Positions 39,198 through 49,741 of a DNA stretch of 59,143 nt are shown here, piece by piece. Position 1 is the first letter of the stretch; each line of letters opens with the position of its first letter. The notes beneath the pieces are model-generated. The model was not told the DNA's origin. It saw only the letters and a program-made list of their open reading frames with translations, and did no database searches. The translations under genes were made by a program, and so were the position numbers. The stretch covers positions 1-59,143 of the forward strand of contig NZ_JAIULG010000026.1 of NCBI RefSeq assembly GCF_020169415.1. The letters run 5' to 3'. This DNA comes from Tsukamurella sp. M9C. GTDB lineage: Bacteria > Actinomycetota > Actinomycetes > Mycobacteriales > Mycobacteriaceae.

Positions 39198-40256
39198 ATG
39201 ACGGTGCGCGACCCCGCAGCTCTCGACGCCGTCGCCGATCGGACTGCCCCGCAGACCGTTTCGCGGCGTCGCGTGCCGCTGGGCGCGGCCTGGCTCGGTG
39301 CGCTGGCGGTCCTCGGCGCGGTGTGCGTGCTCGGGCTCCTGATCGGCTCGGGCGACGTGCGCCTGTCGGCCGTGTGGCCGGCGCTCACCGCCCCCGACGG
39401 TTCGCCGACCCACGCCGCCGTCGACGCGCGCCTGGACCGGGTGCTGCTCGGCGTCGTCGCCGGGGCGGGCTTCGGCGTGGCGGGTGCGCTCATCCAGGCG
39501 CTGACCCGCAACCCGCTCGCGGACCCCGGGATCCTCGGCGTGAACGCCGGCGCGAGCTTCGCGGTGGCGGTGGGCGTGCTGGCCTTCGGGATCAGCCGCG
39601 TCGATCAGTACCTGCCCTTCGCCTTCGGCGGCGCGGTCGCGGCGACGGTGCTCGTCTACGGCATCGCGTCTCAGGGCCGCACGGTGCCGACGCCGGTGCG
39701 GCTGACGCTCGTCGGCGTCGCCCTCGCCGCGGTCCTGGGCGGCCTCACGCAGTCGCTGCGCCTGATCGACACGGAGACCTTCGATCGCATGCGGTTCTGG
39801 GGCGTCGGCACGCTCGCCGACCGGCCCGCCGAGTCGCTCGCCGTCGCCGGCCCGTGGATCGCGGCCGGCCTGGTGATCGCCGCGTTCTGCGCGCATCCGC
39901 TCAACGCGGTGGCGCTCGGCGAGGACCTGGCGGTCACGGTGGGCGCGAGGGTGGGCCGCACCCGCGTCCTGGTGGTCGTCGCCGTCACCGTGCTCTGCGG
40001 CGCGTCCGTCGCGGTGGCGGGCCCGGTCGCCTTCGTCGGCCTGATGGTGCCGCACGCGGTCCGCTGGTGGACCGGCCCCGACCAGCGCTGGATCCTCGCC
40101 TTCACCGTCGTGCTCGCGCCTGCGTTGCTCGTCGGGTCGGACGTGCTCGGTCGGGTCATGGCGCCGCACGAGGTCGACGTGGGCGTCGTGACGGCGCTGC
40201 TCGGCGCGCCCGTGCTGATCGCCCTCGTGCGCCGTCGCGGGGCGAGCGCGCTGTGA
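39198..40256 (+). CDS. siderophore ABC transporter permease, first subunit (FecC/FepD type)
   Basis: 352 residues from the ATG at 39198, with GGAGGAG six bases upstream; an in-frame ATG at 39177 lacks such a site. About nine or ten membrane helices follow the BtuC/FecCD pattern. LDRVLLGVVAGAGFGVAGALIQ near 82 and TRNPLADPGILGVNAGAS near 106 are family signatures; AGPVAFVGLMVPH near 280 is the ATPase-coupling loop region. It forms the channel with the next gene product and overlaps it by four bases. Confidence 0.95.
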   Translation: MTVRDPAALDAVADRTAPQTVSRRRVPLGAAWLGALAVLGAVCVLGLLIGSGDVRLSAVWPALTAPDGSPTHAAVDARLDRVLLGVVAGAGFGVAGALIQALTRNPLADPGILGVNAGASFAVAVGVLAFGISRVDQYLPFAFGGAVAATVLVYGIASQGRTVPTPVRLTLVGVALAAVLGGLTQSLRLIDTETFDRMRFWGVGTLADRPAESLAVAGPWIAAGLVIAAFCAHPLNAVALGEDLAVTVGARVGRTRVLVVVAVTVLCGASVAVAGPVAFVGLMVPHAVRWWTGPDQRWILAFTVVLAPALLVGSDVLGRVMAPHEVDVGVVTALLGAPVLIALVRRRGASAL

Positions 40257-41287
40257 CGGCCGGCGAATTGATCCCGGTGCGGGTGGGGCGGGTCAGCATG
40301 CTCGTCTCCCGCCGGGCGGTCGCGGTCGACGTGGCCGCCGTCGTGCTCATCGCCGCGCTCGCGCTCTGGGGTCTCACCCGCGGCGCGCAGGGGCTCGGGC
40401 TCGGCGACGTCCTCGACGTGGTGCTCGGCCGCGCGGACCGGATCACCACAACGGTGATCGTCGACTGGCGGCTGCCGCGGATCGTCGCCGCCGTGGTCCT
40501 CGGCGCCGCACTGGGATTCAGCGGCGCGGTCTTCCAGTCCCTGACGCGCAATCCGCTCGGCAGCCCCGACGTCATCGGCTTCACGCACGGCTCGCTCACC
40601 GGGGTGATCGCCGTGATCTTCCTGGGCGGCACCGGATTCGCGGCGGTCTCGGCCGGCGCGCTCGCGGGCGGTCTCGGCGCGGCGCTCCTGGTCTACCTGC
40701 TGGCCTTCCGTGACGGCGTGCAGGGCTTCCGCCTCATCATCGTCGGGATCGCGGTCGGGGCCTTCCTGACGGCGCTCAACGGGTGGTTCATGGTGACCGC
40801 CGACCTCGACGACGCCTACGCGGCCGCGGTCTGGGGTGCCGGCTCGGTCGCCACCGTCGACTGGCGCGCCGTGGCCTCCGCCGCGGCGGTGCTGGTGCTC
40901 GTGGCGCTGTGCGCACCCGTCGCCCAGCGCTGGATGCGGCAGATGGAACTGAGCGACGACGCCGCGGCGGCCACCGGCGTGCCCGTGGAGCGGGTCCGGC
41001 TCGCACTCGTGGTGCTCGGCGTCGCCGCGATCGCCGCCGTGACCGCGGTCTCGGGGCCGATCGGCTTCGTCGCGCTCGCCGCCCCGCAGATCGCGCGGCG
41101 CCTCACCGGGCGTGGCGCGACCGTCGACCTGGTGGGTTCCGCGATCGTCGGGGCGCTGGTGCTCGTCGCCGCGGATCTTGTGGCGCAGCACGTGATCCCG
41201 GGCGTGAGCCTGCCCGTCGGGGCCGTCACGGTGTGCCTTGGCGGTATCTACCTCGTGGTGCTGCTGGCGGTCGAGAGTCGCCGATGA
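40253..41287 (+). CDS. siderophore ABC transporter permease, second subunit (FecD/FepG type)
   Basis: 344 residues from a GTG overlapping the first permease. LPRIVAAVVLGAALGFSGAVFQ near 76, TRNPLGSPDVIGFTHG near 99 and SGPIGFVALAAPQIARRL near 267 repeat the BtuC-family signatures. About ten helices are expected. Heterodimers of two FecCD permeases are standard in siderophore importers. The ATPase gene starts within its last codons. Confidence 0.95.
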   Translation: MTAGELIPVRVGRVSMLVSRRAVAVDVAAVVLIAALALWGLTRGAQGLGLGDVLDVVLGRADRITTTVIVDWRLPRIVAAVVLGAALGFSGAVFQSLTRNPLGSPDVIGFTHGSLTGVIAVIFLGGTGFAAVSAGALAGGLGAALLVYLLAFRDGVQGFRLIIVGIAVGAFLTALNGWFMVTADLDDAYAAAVWGAGSVATVDWRAVASAAAVLVLVALCAPVAQRWMRQMELSDDAAAATGVPVERVRLALVVLGVAAIAAVTAVSGPIGFVALAAPQIARRLTGRGATVDLVGSAIVGALVLVAADLVAQHVIPGVSLPVGAVTVCLGGIYLVVLLAVESRR

Positions 41288-42102
41288 GAAGGGATACTGA
41301 TGTGACGAGCAGGTTGTCGGCGCGGTCGATCACCCTGGCGTACGGCGACCGCACCGTCGTCGAGGGTCTCGACCTGGAGGTGCCGGACGGGGAGCTCACG
41401 GTCATCATCGGTCCGAACGCCTGCGGCAAATCGACTCTCCTGCGCGCCCTCGCGCGCCTGCTGCGGCCGGCGGCCGGCACCGTCGAGCTCGACGGCCGGG
41501 ACCTGCGCGAGCGCCCGACGCGCGAGCTCGCGCGGGAGGTCGGGCTGCTGCCGCAGAGCCCCGTCGCGCCCGAGGGGATCGGGGTCTTCGAGCTGGTCGC
41601 GCGCGGGCGGTACCCGCACCAGCGGCTGTTCGGCAGTTGGTCGCACGACGATCAGCGGGCGGTGGCCGAGGCGATGGAGGCCACGGGTGTGGCGGGGCTG
41701 CGCGACCGGCGCGTGGCGGAACTGTCCGGCGGGCAGCGGCAGCGGGTGTGGATCGCGATGGCGCTGGCCCAGGAGACGCCCGTCCTGCTGCTCGACGAGC
41801 CCACGACCTACCTGGACATCGCGCACCAGGTCGAGGTGCTCGAGCTGGTCCGGGGTCTGCGCGACGCGGGACGCACCGTGGTCGCGGTGCTGCACGAGAT
41901 CAACCACGCGGCGCGGTACGCGACGAACGTCGTGGCCATGCGCGACGGGCGCATCGTGCGCCAGGGCGAGCCCGGCCGGATCATCACCGAGGACCTCGTG
42001 CGCGAGGTCTTCGACCTGGACGCTCGGGTGATCGCCGACCCGGATACCGGCACCCCGGTGGTGCTGCCGAGGTCGGCGTTGCGGACGGCGCCGACGCGGT
42101 AA
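41284..42102 (+). CDS. siderophore ABC transporter ATP-binding protein (FecE/FepC type)
   Basis: 272 residues from the ATG overlapping the permease stop. Walker A is GPNACGKST near 42-50; the Ala is usual in this subfamily. The Q-loop is LLPQSPVAPEGI, the signature is LSGGQRQRVWIAMALAQ near 138, Walker B is LLLDEPTTYLD and the H-loop is VLHEINHAARYA. It energises import by the two permeases. The unit is complete: binding protein, two permeases and ATPase. Confidence 0.96.
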   Translation: MRRDTDVTSRLSARSITLAYGDRTVVEGLDLEVPDGELTVIIGPNACGKSTLLRALARLLRPAAGTVELDGRDLRERPTRELAREVGLLPQSPVAPEGIGVFELVARGRYPHQRLFGSWSHDDQRAVAEAMEATGVAGLRDRRVAELSGGQRQRVWIAMALAQETPVLLLDEPTTYLDIAHQVEVLELVRGLRDAGRTVVAVLHEINHAARYATNVVAMRDGRIVRQGEPGRIITEDLVREVFDLDARVIADPDTGTPVVLPRSALRTAPTR

Positions 42103-42220
42103 CCCGATGCGGCGCAGGTGACCGCGGGAATCGTGGGGGCCGGTTGCTCGACACCGGTGCGGCACACTAAGTTGAACCTGCTACGCAGCCCGCGTGGCCC
42201 TCGCGAAAGGAATTCTCACG

Positions 42221-42625
42221 TTGAGCGCCAGCTTTCCCGGAGAACTGCTCTACACCCCCGATCACGAGTGGCTGCTGAAGAAGAGCGAGACCGTGGTGCG
42301 GATCGGGATCACCGATTTCGCGCAGGATCAGCTGGGTGACGTGGTCTTCGTGCAGCTGCCCGAGGACGACGCCGAGGTCGCCTCCGGCGATTCGTTCGCC
42401 GAGGTGGAGTCCACCAAGAGCGTCTCCGACATCTACGCACCGCTGTCGGGCACCGTCGTCGCGATCAACGGCGAGCTGGACTCGAGCCCCGACCTGATCA
42501 ACTCGGATCCCTACGGCGAGGGCTGGATCGTGGAGATCGAGGCCGCGTCTCCCGAGGACCTGGAGACCGCCCTGGGCGAGCTGCTCGACGCGGATGCGTA
42601 CAAGGCGCTGACCGCCGAGGCGTGA
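42221..42625 (+). CDS. gcvH: glycine cleavage system H protein
   Basis: 134 residues from a TTG at 42221, which has AAAGGA nine bases upstream; a GTG at 42194 lacks a ribosome-binding site. The lipoylated lysine is Lys66 in AEVESTKSVSDIYAPLSG. PDHEWLL near 13 and DPYGEGWIVEIE near 95 are conserved. It carries the aminomethyl group between GcvP and GcvT. gcvT is not in the window; gcvP is 4 kb downstream. Confidence 0.96.
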   Translation: MSASFPGELLYTPDHEWLLKKSETVVRIGITDFAQDQLGDVVFVQLPEDDAEVASGDSFAEVESTKSVSDIYAPLSGTVVAINGELDSSPDLINSDPYGEGWIVEIEAASPEDLETALGELLDADAYKALTAEA

Positions 42626-42641
42626 TCGCCTTTCCTTAGAA

Positions 42642-42655
42642 CGGCTTTAGAGCCG
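42642..42655 (+). terminator. short hairpin after gcvH
   Basis: CGGCT (42642-42646) pairs with AGCCG (42651-42655) around TTAG, shortly after CTTTCCTTAG. The stem is only five bases, so this is a weak or partial terminator candidate between gcvH and garA. Confidence 0.35.
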
Positions 42656-42761
42656 ACGAATCCGGCCGCCTCCGAGGCGCCGGGCGCGGTACCGTGGACC
42701 GTACGTCCATCAGGTGTCGTGAACTACAGACCTGTGCAGTAATCACTGACGAAGGAGCGAT

Positions 42762-43202
42762 GTGAGCGAGAACGACAAGGGCAACGAATCGGCCCCCGTT
42801 GAGACCACTTCGGTGTTCCGCGCCGACATCATCCGCGAGATGGACGCCTCCGGCGGACCCGAGAGCGACGCGCCCGTCCAGGGCCTCGACAACCTCCCGG
42901 CCGGCGCGGCGCTGCTCGTGGTGAAGCGCGGCCCGAACGCGGGTTCCCGCTTCCTGCTGGACCAGGAGACCACCTCCGCCGGCCGTCACCCCGACAGCGA
43001 CATCTTCCTCGACGATGTGACCGTGTCGCGTCGCCACGCGGAGTTCCGCTCGGTCGAGGGCGGCTTCACCGTCGTCGACGTGGGCAGCCTCAACGGCACG
43101 TACGTCAACCGCGAGCCGGTCGACGCGTCGCCGCTCGCCCACGGCGACGAGGTCCAGATCGGCAAGTTCCGTCTGGTCTTCTTCGTCCCGGCGGCCGGCT
43201 GA
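42762..43202 (+). CDS. garA: GarA, FHA-domain regulator of 2-oxoglutarate metabolism
   Basis: 146 residues from a GTG preceded by GAAGGAG. The N-terminal phosphorylation motif ETTSVFR is at residues 14-20, with adjacent Thr residues that PknB and PknG target in mycobacteria. The FHA domain covers about 50-140: GSRFLLDQETTSAGRHPDSD, SRRHAEFR and GSLNGTYVNRE. Unphosphorylated GarA binds and regulates 2-oxoglutarate dehydrogenase and glutamate enzymes; phosphorylation makes the FHA domain bind its own tail. The position after gcvH matches Rv1826-Rv1827. Confidence 0.97.
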   Translation: MSENDKGNESAPVETTSVFRADIIREMDASGGPESDAPVQGLDNLPAGAALLVVKRGPNAGSRFLLDQETTSAGRHPDSDIFLDDVTVSRRHAEFRSVEGGFTVVDVGSLNGTYVNREPVDASPLAHGDEVQIGKFRLVFFVPAAG

Positions 43203-43207
43203 CCCCT

Positions 43208-43942
43208 GTGACGGCCCCACGCCAGGAACCGGCGGCCCCGAGCGCGATGTCGATCGGGGCCGTCCTCGAACGTCTTCGTGACGAGTTCCCGGACGTGACC
43301 ATCTCCAAGATCCGATTCCTCGAGTCGGAGGGACTGGTCACGCCCGACCGGTCCCCGTCGGGGTACCGGCGGTTCTCGCCGAAGGATTGTGAGCGGCTCA
43401 AGTACGTGCTCACCGCGCAGCGCGACTACTACCTGCCGCTGAAGATCATCAAGGAGCAGCTGGACGCGCACGATCGGGGCGAGGCCGTCGAGGGCCCCGC
43501 TCCGCGTGCGCCCCGCGCGCTCGCCGCGGTGTCGTCGAAGACGGCGCCCGCCACCGACTTCTCGGCGCGCCGGCAGACCCGGATCAGCCGCGGCGACCTG
43601 CTCGCCCGCTCCGGGGCCGACGAGGCCTTCCTGCGGGAGCTGGAGCGCTCGGCGCTGCTCACCTCCGGCAAGGCCGGCTTCTTCGACGAGGACGCGGTCG
43701 CGCTGGTGCAGGCCGCCAAGGCCCTCGCCGAGTACGGCCTCGAGGCGCGGCACCTGCGCGCCTTCAAGACCTCGGCCGACCGCGAGGCCGGCCTCATCGC
43801 CCAGATCGCCAACCCCGTCGCCCGCGGCGGCGACGCGGGTGCCGCCGAGCGCGCGGCCGAGCTGGTGCGTGAGCTGGCCGCCCTGTCGGTCACCTTCCAC
43901 ACCCAGTTGGTCAAGGCCGCCGTCAAGGACGCGGTGCGCTGA
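43208..43942 (+). CDS. ftsR: MerR-family regulator FtsR (Rv1828 type)
   Basis: 244 residues from a GTG five bases after garA. The winged helix is at about 10-75: GAVLERLRDEFPDVTISKIRF, VTPDRSPSGYRRFSPKDCERL. The C-terminal part (about 115-240) is helical and lacks metal-binding Cys residues, so it is not a metal sensor. In Corynebacterium glutamicum the homologue FtsR activates ftsZ. Linkage to garA is conserved as in Rv1827-Rv1828. Confidence 0.92.
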   Translation: MTAPRQEPAAPSAMSIGAVLERLRDEFPDVTISKIRFLESEGLVTPDRSPSGYRRFSPKDCERLKYVLTAQRDYYLPLKIIKEQLDAHDRGEAVEGPAPRAPRALAAVSSKTAPATDFSARRQTRISRGDLLARSGADEAFLRELERSALLTSGKAGFFDEDAVALVQAAKALAEYGLEARHLRAFKTSADREAGLIAQIANPVARGGDAGAAERAAELVRELAALSVTFHTQLVKAAVKDAVR

Positions 43943-44024
43943 CGCCGTCCCGGGGGGCGGCTCGCTGCGCTCCCGAACCGGGCGTCGGCGCTCGATCCCG
44001 CTGCCGCGCCGGTAAGCTGGAACC

Positions 44025-44543
44025 ATGATCGAGATGACCGTCGCGGGCATCCGGATGGACCCGCCGCAGAACGATCCCGTCCTGCTCCTCCGGGAGGTCT
44101 CCGGCCCCCGGTACCTGCCCATCTGGATCGGCCAGGGCGAGGCCACCGCGATCGCGATCAAGCTGCAGGGCGTCGAGCCGCGCCGCCCGCTCACGCACGA
44201 CCTCATCGTCGACCTGCTCGAGACCCTGGGGCGCTCGGTCACCGAGGTGCGCATCACAGGGCTCCAGGAGGGCACGTACTTCGCGGACCTCGTGCTCGAC
44301 GGTGACCAGACCGTCTCGGCCCGGCCGTCGGACTCCATCGCCATGGCCGTGCGGCTCGAGGTCCCGATCTTCGCGGAGGAGGAGGTGCTCGCCGAGGCGG
44401 GCCTCCTGCTCCCGGACGAGGAGATCGCCTCGGAGGCAGACGAATCCGGCGAGGAGCCGCCCGCCGACGAGGAGGTCGAGGCGTTCAAGGAGTTCCTCGA
44501 TTCGATCTCCGCGGACGACTTCAAGGCGCCGGGCGAGTCCTGA
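44025..44543 (+). CDS. bifunctional nuclease (DUF151) family protein (Rv1829 type)
   Basis: 172 residues. TAAGCT lies six bases before the ATG, suggesting a leaderless transcript. The DUF151 fold is seen in PVLLLREVSGPRYLPIWIGQ near 20 and RPSDSIAMAVRLEVPIFAEE near 102. A strongly acidic tail follows (about 125-172). Plant and Thermotoga members show nuclease activity; function in actinobacteria is not established. It lies between the two MerR genes, as in M. tuberculosis. Confidence 0.92.
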   Translation: MIEMTVAGIRMDPPQNDPVLLLREVSGPRYLPIWIGQGEATAIAIKLQGVEPRRPLTHDLIVDLLETLGRSVTEVRITGLQEGTYFADLVLDGDQTVSARPSDSIAMAVRLEVPIFAEEEVLAEAGLLLPDEEIASEADESGEEPPADEEVEAFKEFLDSISADDFKAPGES

Positions 44544-44590
44544 GTCCGGGGTGGATCGGGTCGGGCCGGGAGGTCACGATTCGATCTCGA

Positions 44591-44609
44591 CCTCAACTTC
44601 AACTTGAGG
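44591..44609. promoter_or_regulatory. SoxR/MerR-type palindrome with no evident target
   Basis: CCTCAACTTCAACTTGAGG is a 19-base palindrome with a single mismatched pair, very close to the SoxR-type operator CCTCAAGTTAACTTGAGG. It lies 48 bases after the DUF151 stop and 151 before the next gene. No clear -35/-10 pair with a 19-base spacer brackets it on either strand. Confidence 0.6.
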
Positions 44610-44759
44610 GTGTCGGTGTGTCGCGTTGATTCGGCGCTCTCCGGGCCCTAGCGTTCACGCCGAACACCGCGGAAATGGCACCGAGGGAATTACACCGACG
44701 GCCTCCACGCGGGAGGCGTACTCTCAGGAGTGCGCACGGACCTCATGAGGGAGACGGCA

Positions 44760-45374
44760 GTGACCGATCAGGACGGCACCGGGCAGAACACGCCGCAGGC
44801 GGATAACGCCGTGGGCACCCAGGGCTCGCTCGACGACATCGCCCCGGGCCTGTTCCCGAACGACACCATCCCGGACGAACTGCTCGGCTACCGCGGCCCC
44901 AGCGCCTGCCAGATCGCCGGCATCACCTACCGCCAGCTCGACTACTGGGCCCGCACCTCGCTGGTCGTGCCGTCCATCCGCAGCGCGGGCGGCTCGGGCA
45001 CCCAGCGCCTGTACTCCTTCAAGGACGTGCTCGTCCTGAAGATCGTCAAACGCCTGCTCGACACGGGCATCTCGCTGCAGAACATCCGCGTCGCCGTCGA
45101 CCACCTCCGCCAGCGCGGCGTCGAGGACCTGGCGCGCATCACCCTCTTCTCCGACGGCACCACCGTCTACGAGTGCACCAGCGCCGAGGAGGTCGTCGAC
45201 CTCCTGCAGCACGGCCAGGGCGTCTTCGGCATCGCCGTCTCCGGCGCGATGCGCGAGCTCACCGGCACCATCGCCGACTTCCCCGGCGAGCGCGCCGACG
45301 GCGTGGCCGCCGAGGCCGCCCCCGAGGACGAGCTGGCCTCGCGCCGCCGCAACCGCGCCCGCGCCACCGGATAG
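44760..45374 (+). CDS. mcdR: MerR-family cell-division regulator (Rv1830/McdR type)
   Basis: 204 residues from the GTG at 44760, with GAGGGAG six bases upstream; a GTG at 44730 and ATG at 44745 are less well placed. The winged helix starts near 45 (GPSACQIAGITYRQLDYWARTSL) and continues to GTQRLYSFKDVLVLKIVKRLLD. The C-terminal helices have LQNIRVAVDHLRQRGVEDL. Rv1830 is known as McdR or ResR and affects division and antibiotic resilience in M. tuberculosis. A disordered acidic leader precedes the DNA-binding domain. Confidence 0.92.
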   Translation: MTDQDGTGQNTPQADNAVGTQGSLDDIAPGLFPNDTIPDELLGYRGPSACQIAGITYRQLDYWARTSLVVPSIRSAGGSGTQRLYSFKDVLVLKIVKRLLDTGISLQNIRVAVDHLRQRGVEDLARITLFSDGTTVYECTSAEEVVDLLQHGQGVFGIAVSGAMRELTGTIADFPGERADGVAAEAAPEDELASRRRNRARATG

Positions 45375-45396
45375 TCGCCCTCGAGAAAGTCGTTCG

Positions 45397-45415
45397 CCCC
45401 GGCACCGTCCCGGGG
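45397..45415 (+). terminator. hairpin after mcdR
   Basis: CCCCGG (45397-45402) and CCGGGG (45410-45415) enclose CACCGTC. It stands 23 bases past the mcdR stop and just before the TAGCGT box of the glycosyltransferase gene, so it fits a terminator separating the two units. Confidence 0.6.
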
Positions 45416-45430
45416 CCTAGCGTGTGCGGC

Positions 45431-46627
45431 ATGGCCCACATCGCGATGTTCTCCATCCCCGCCCCGGGCCACGTGCTCCCGTCGCTGGACCTGGTCGCGG
45501 AGCTCGTGCGGCGCGGCCACCGGGTGACCTACGCCAACGACCCGTCCATGCGGGCGACGATCGAACCCACCGGCGCCGAGTTCCGCGCCTACGACTCCGT
45601 GCTCCCGAAGATCGGCGACGCCGCCGGCACCGACGACGCCGACGCCTACGGCGGCGACGTCATCGACCAGCTCACCCTGTTCGCCGACGAGTACGAGAAC
45701 CAACTGCCCCGGTGGTTCGCGCTCTACGAGGACGACCGCCCCGACCTGATCCTCTACGACATCGCCGGGGCCATGAGCGTGGTCCTGGCCCGCACGTGGG
45801 GGATCCCGACCCTGCAGGTCTCGCCGACCTACGTGGCCTGGGAGGGCTACGAGGAGGACATGGCCGACTTCCACACCCTGCTGCGCACCGACCCCCGCGG
45901 CGTCGCCATGCTCGCCCGGCAGGACGCTCTCCTCGCCCGGCACGGGATCCACGAGGACTCGCTGGCCTTCACCGGGAACGTCGAGCACTCGCTCGTCCTG
46001 ATCGCGCCGTCCATGCAGCCGAACGCAGACCGGGTGGACCGCTCGCGGTACACGTTCACCGGCCCGGCGCGCCGACTGCCGGAGGTGCCCGCGGCACCGT
46101 CGGGCGGGACGGGCCGCAGGACGACGCTCCTGGTCTCCTTCGGCTCCGCCTTCACCGACCAGCCCGCGACCTACCGCGCCGCCTGCGACCTCGCCGCGCA
46201 GCGGCCCGGCTGGCGCGTGATCCTGCAGGTCGGGGGCCGGACGGATCCGTCGACGGTGACCGCCAGCGACGGGGCCGTGCCGCCGAACGCCGAGGTGTAT
46301 CCGTGGATCGACCAGGTCGCGGTGCCGCAGGAGACCGACGTCTTCGTCACGCACGCCGGGATGGGCGGGTCGAGCGAGGCGATGCTGACCGGCACACCCG
46401 TCGTGACCGCGCCGCAGGCCGCCGACCAGTTCGAGAACGCGACGATGCTCGCGGCGGCCGGCATCGCCGTGCCGATCCCGGAGGAGCTCTCGGGGACGAC
46501 GCTCGGAGCCGCGTGCGACGCGGCGCTCGCGCTCACGGGCCGGGCGGGGGAGCTCGCGGCGGAGCTGGCGGAGCTGGGCGGACTCGACGCCGCGATGGCG
46601 GTCGTGGAGTCCCGGCTCCCGGCGTGA
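45431..46627 (+). CDS. MGT-family UDP-glycosyltransferase
   Basis: 398 residues from an ATG seven bases after TAGCGT. MAHIAMFSIPAPGHVLPSLD is the acceptor-side start typical of macrolide glycosyltransferases. LLVSFGSAFTDQ near 236, and the donor-binding signature HAGMGGSSEAMLTGTPVV with APQAADQFENA near 305-340, complete the GT-B family 1 pattern. It could glucosylate a macrolide or other lipophilic acceptor, as resistance MGTs do. It is inserted between mcdR and the gcvP riboswitch and is not part of the M. tuberculosis order. Confidence 0.92.
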   Translation: MAHIAMFSIPAPGHVLPSLDLVAELVRRGHRVTYANDPSMRATIEPTGAEFRAYDSVLPKIGDAAGTDDADAYGGDVIDQLTLFADEYENQLPRWFALYEDDRPDLILYDIAGAMSVVLARTWGIPTLQVSPTYVAWEGYEEDMADFHTLLRTDPRGVAMLARQDALLARHGIHEDSLAFTGNVEHSLVLIAPSMQPNADRVDRSRYTFTGPARRLPEVPAAPSGGTGRRTTLLVSFGSAFTDQPATYRAACDLAAQRPGWRVILQVGGRTDPSTVTASDGAVPPNAEVYPWIDQVAVPQETDVFVTHAGMGGSSEAMLTGTPVVTAPQAADQFENATMLAAAGIAVPIPEELSGTTLGAACDAALALTGRAGELAAELAELGGLDAAMAVVESRLPA

Positions 46628-46682
46628 CCTCACCGTACGGGCGTCCTGCTGAAATGCGTTAGAATCTTCCTGCGTCGCAACA

Positions 46683-46780
46683 CCGCGTGGGAGAGCCCAG
46701 CGGGCACCGTCGAGCACGGGCCCACGGGCGCCGAAGGAGCAACACCTCTCCGTCAATCTCTCAGGCACCAGGACCACGTG
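46683..46780 (+). promoter_or_regulatory. glycine riboswitch upstream of gcvP
   Basis: The conserved aptamer elements are present in order: GTGGGAGAGCCC, GGCGCCGAAGGAGCAA, and AATCTCTCAGGCACCAGGACC. A TAGAAT box at 46660-46665 would start the transcript just before. A second GGAG-containing segment (46794-46820) may be a partial second aptamer or the expression platform. Control of gcvP by glycine is expected from the family. Confidence 0.9.
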
Positions 46781-46842
46781 GGTTGGGCGCCTCTGGAGCC
46801 GCCGGCGACTGAGGGAGAGGGCACCCGGCCCGGAGGTCCCCA

Positions 46843-49674
<2,832 letters not shown>

Positions 49675-49741
49675 GTTCCCGTCGGCACCGGTGCGTCCGG
49701 ACGCGGGGCTTGTCGATCCGCGCGCTGACCGAGAACCGTGG

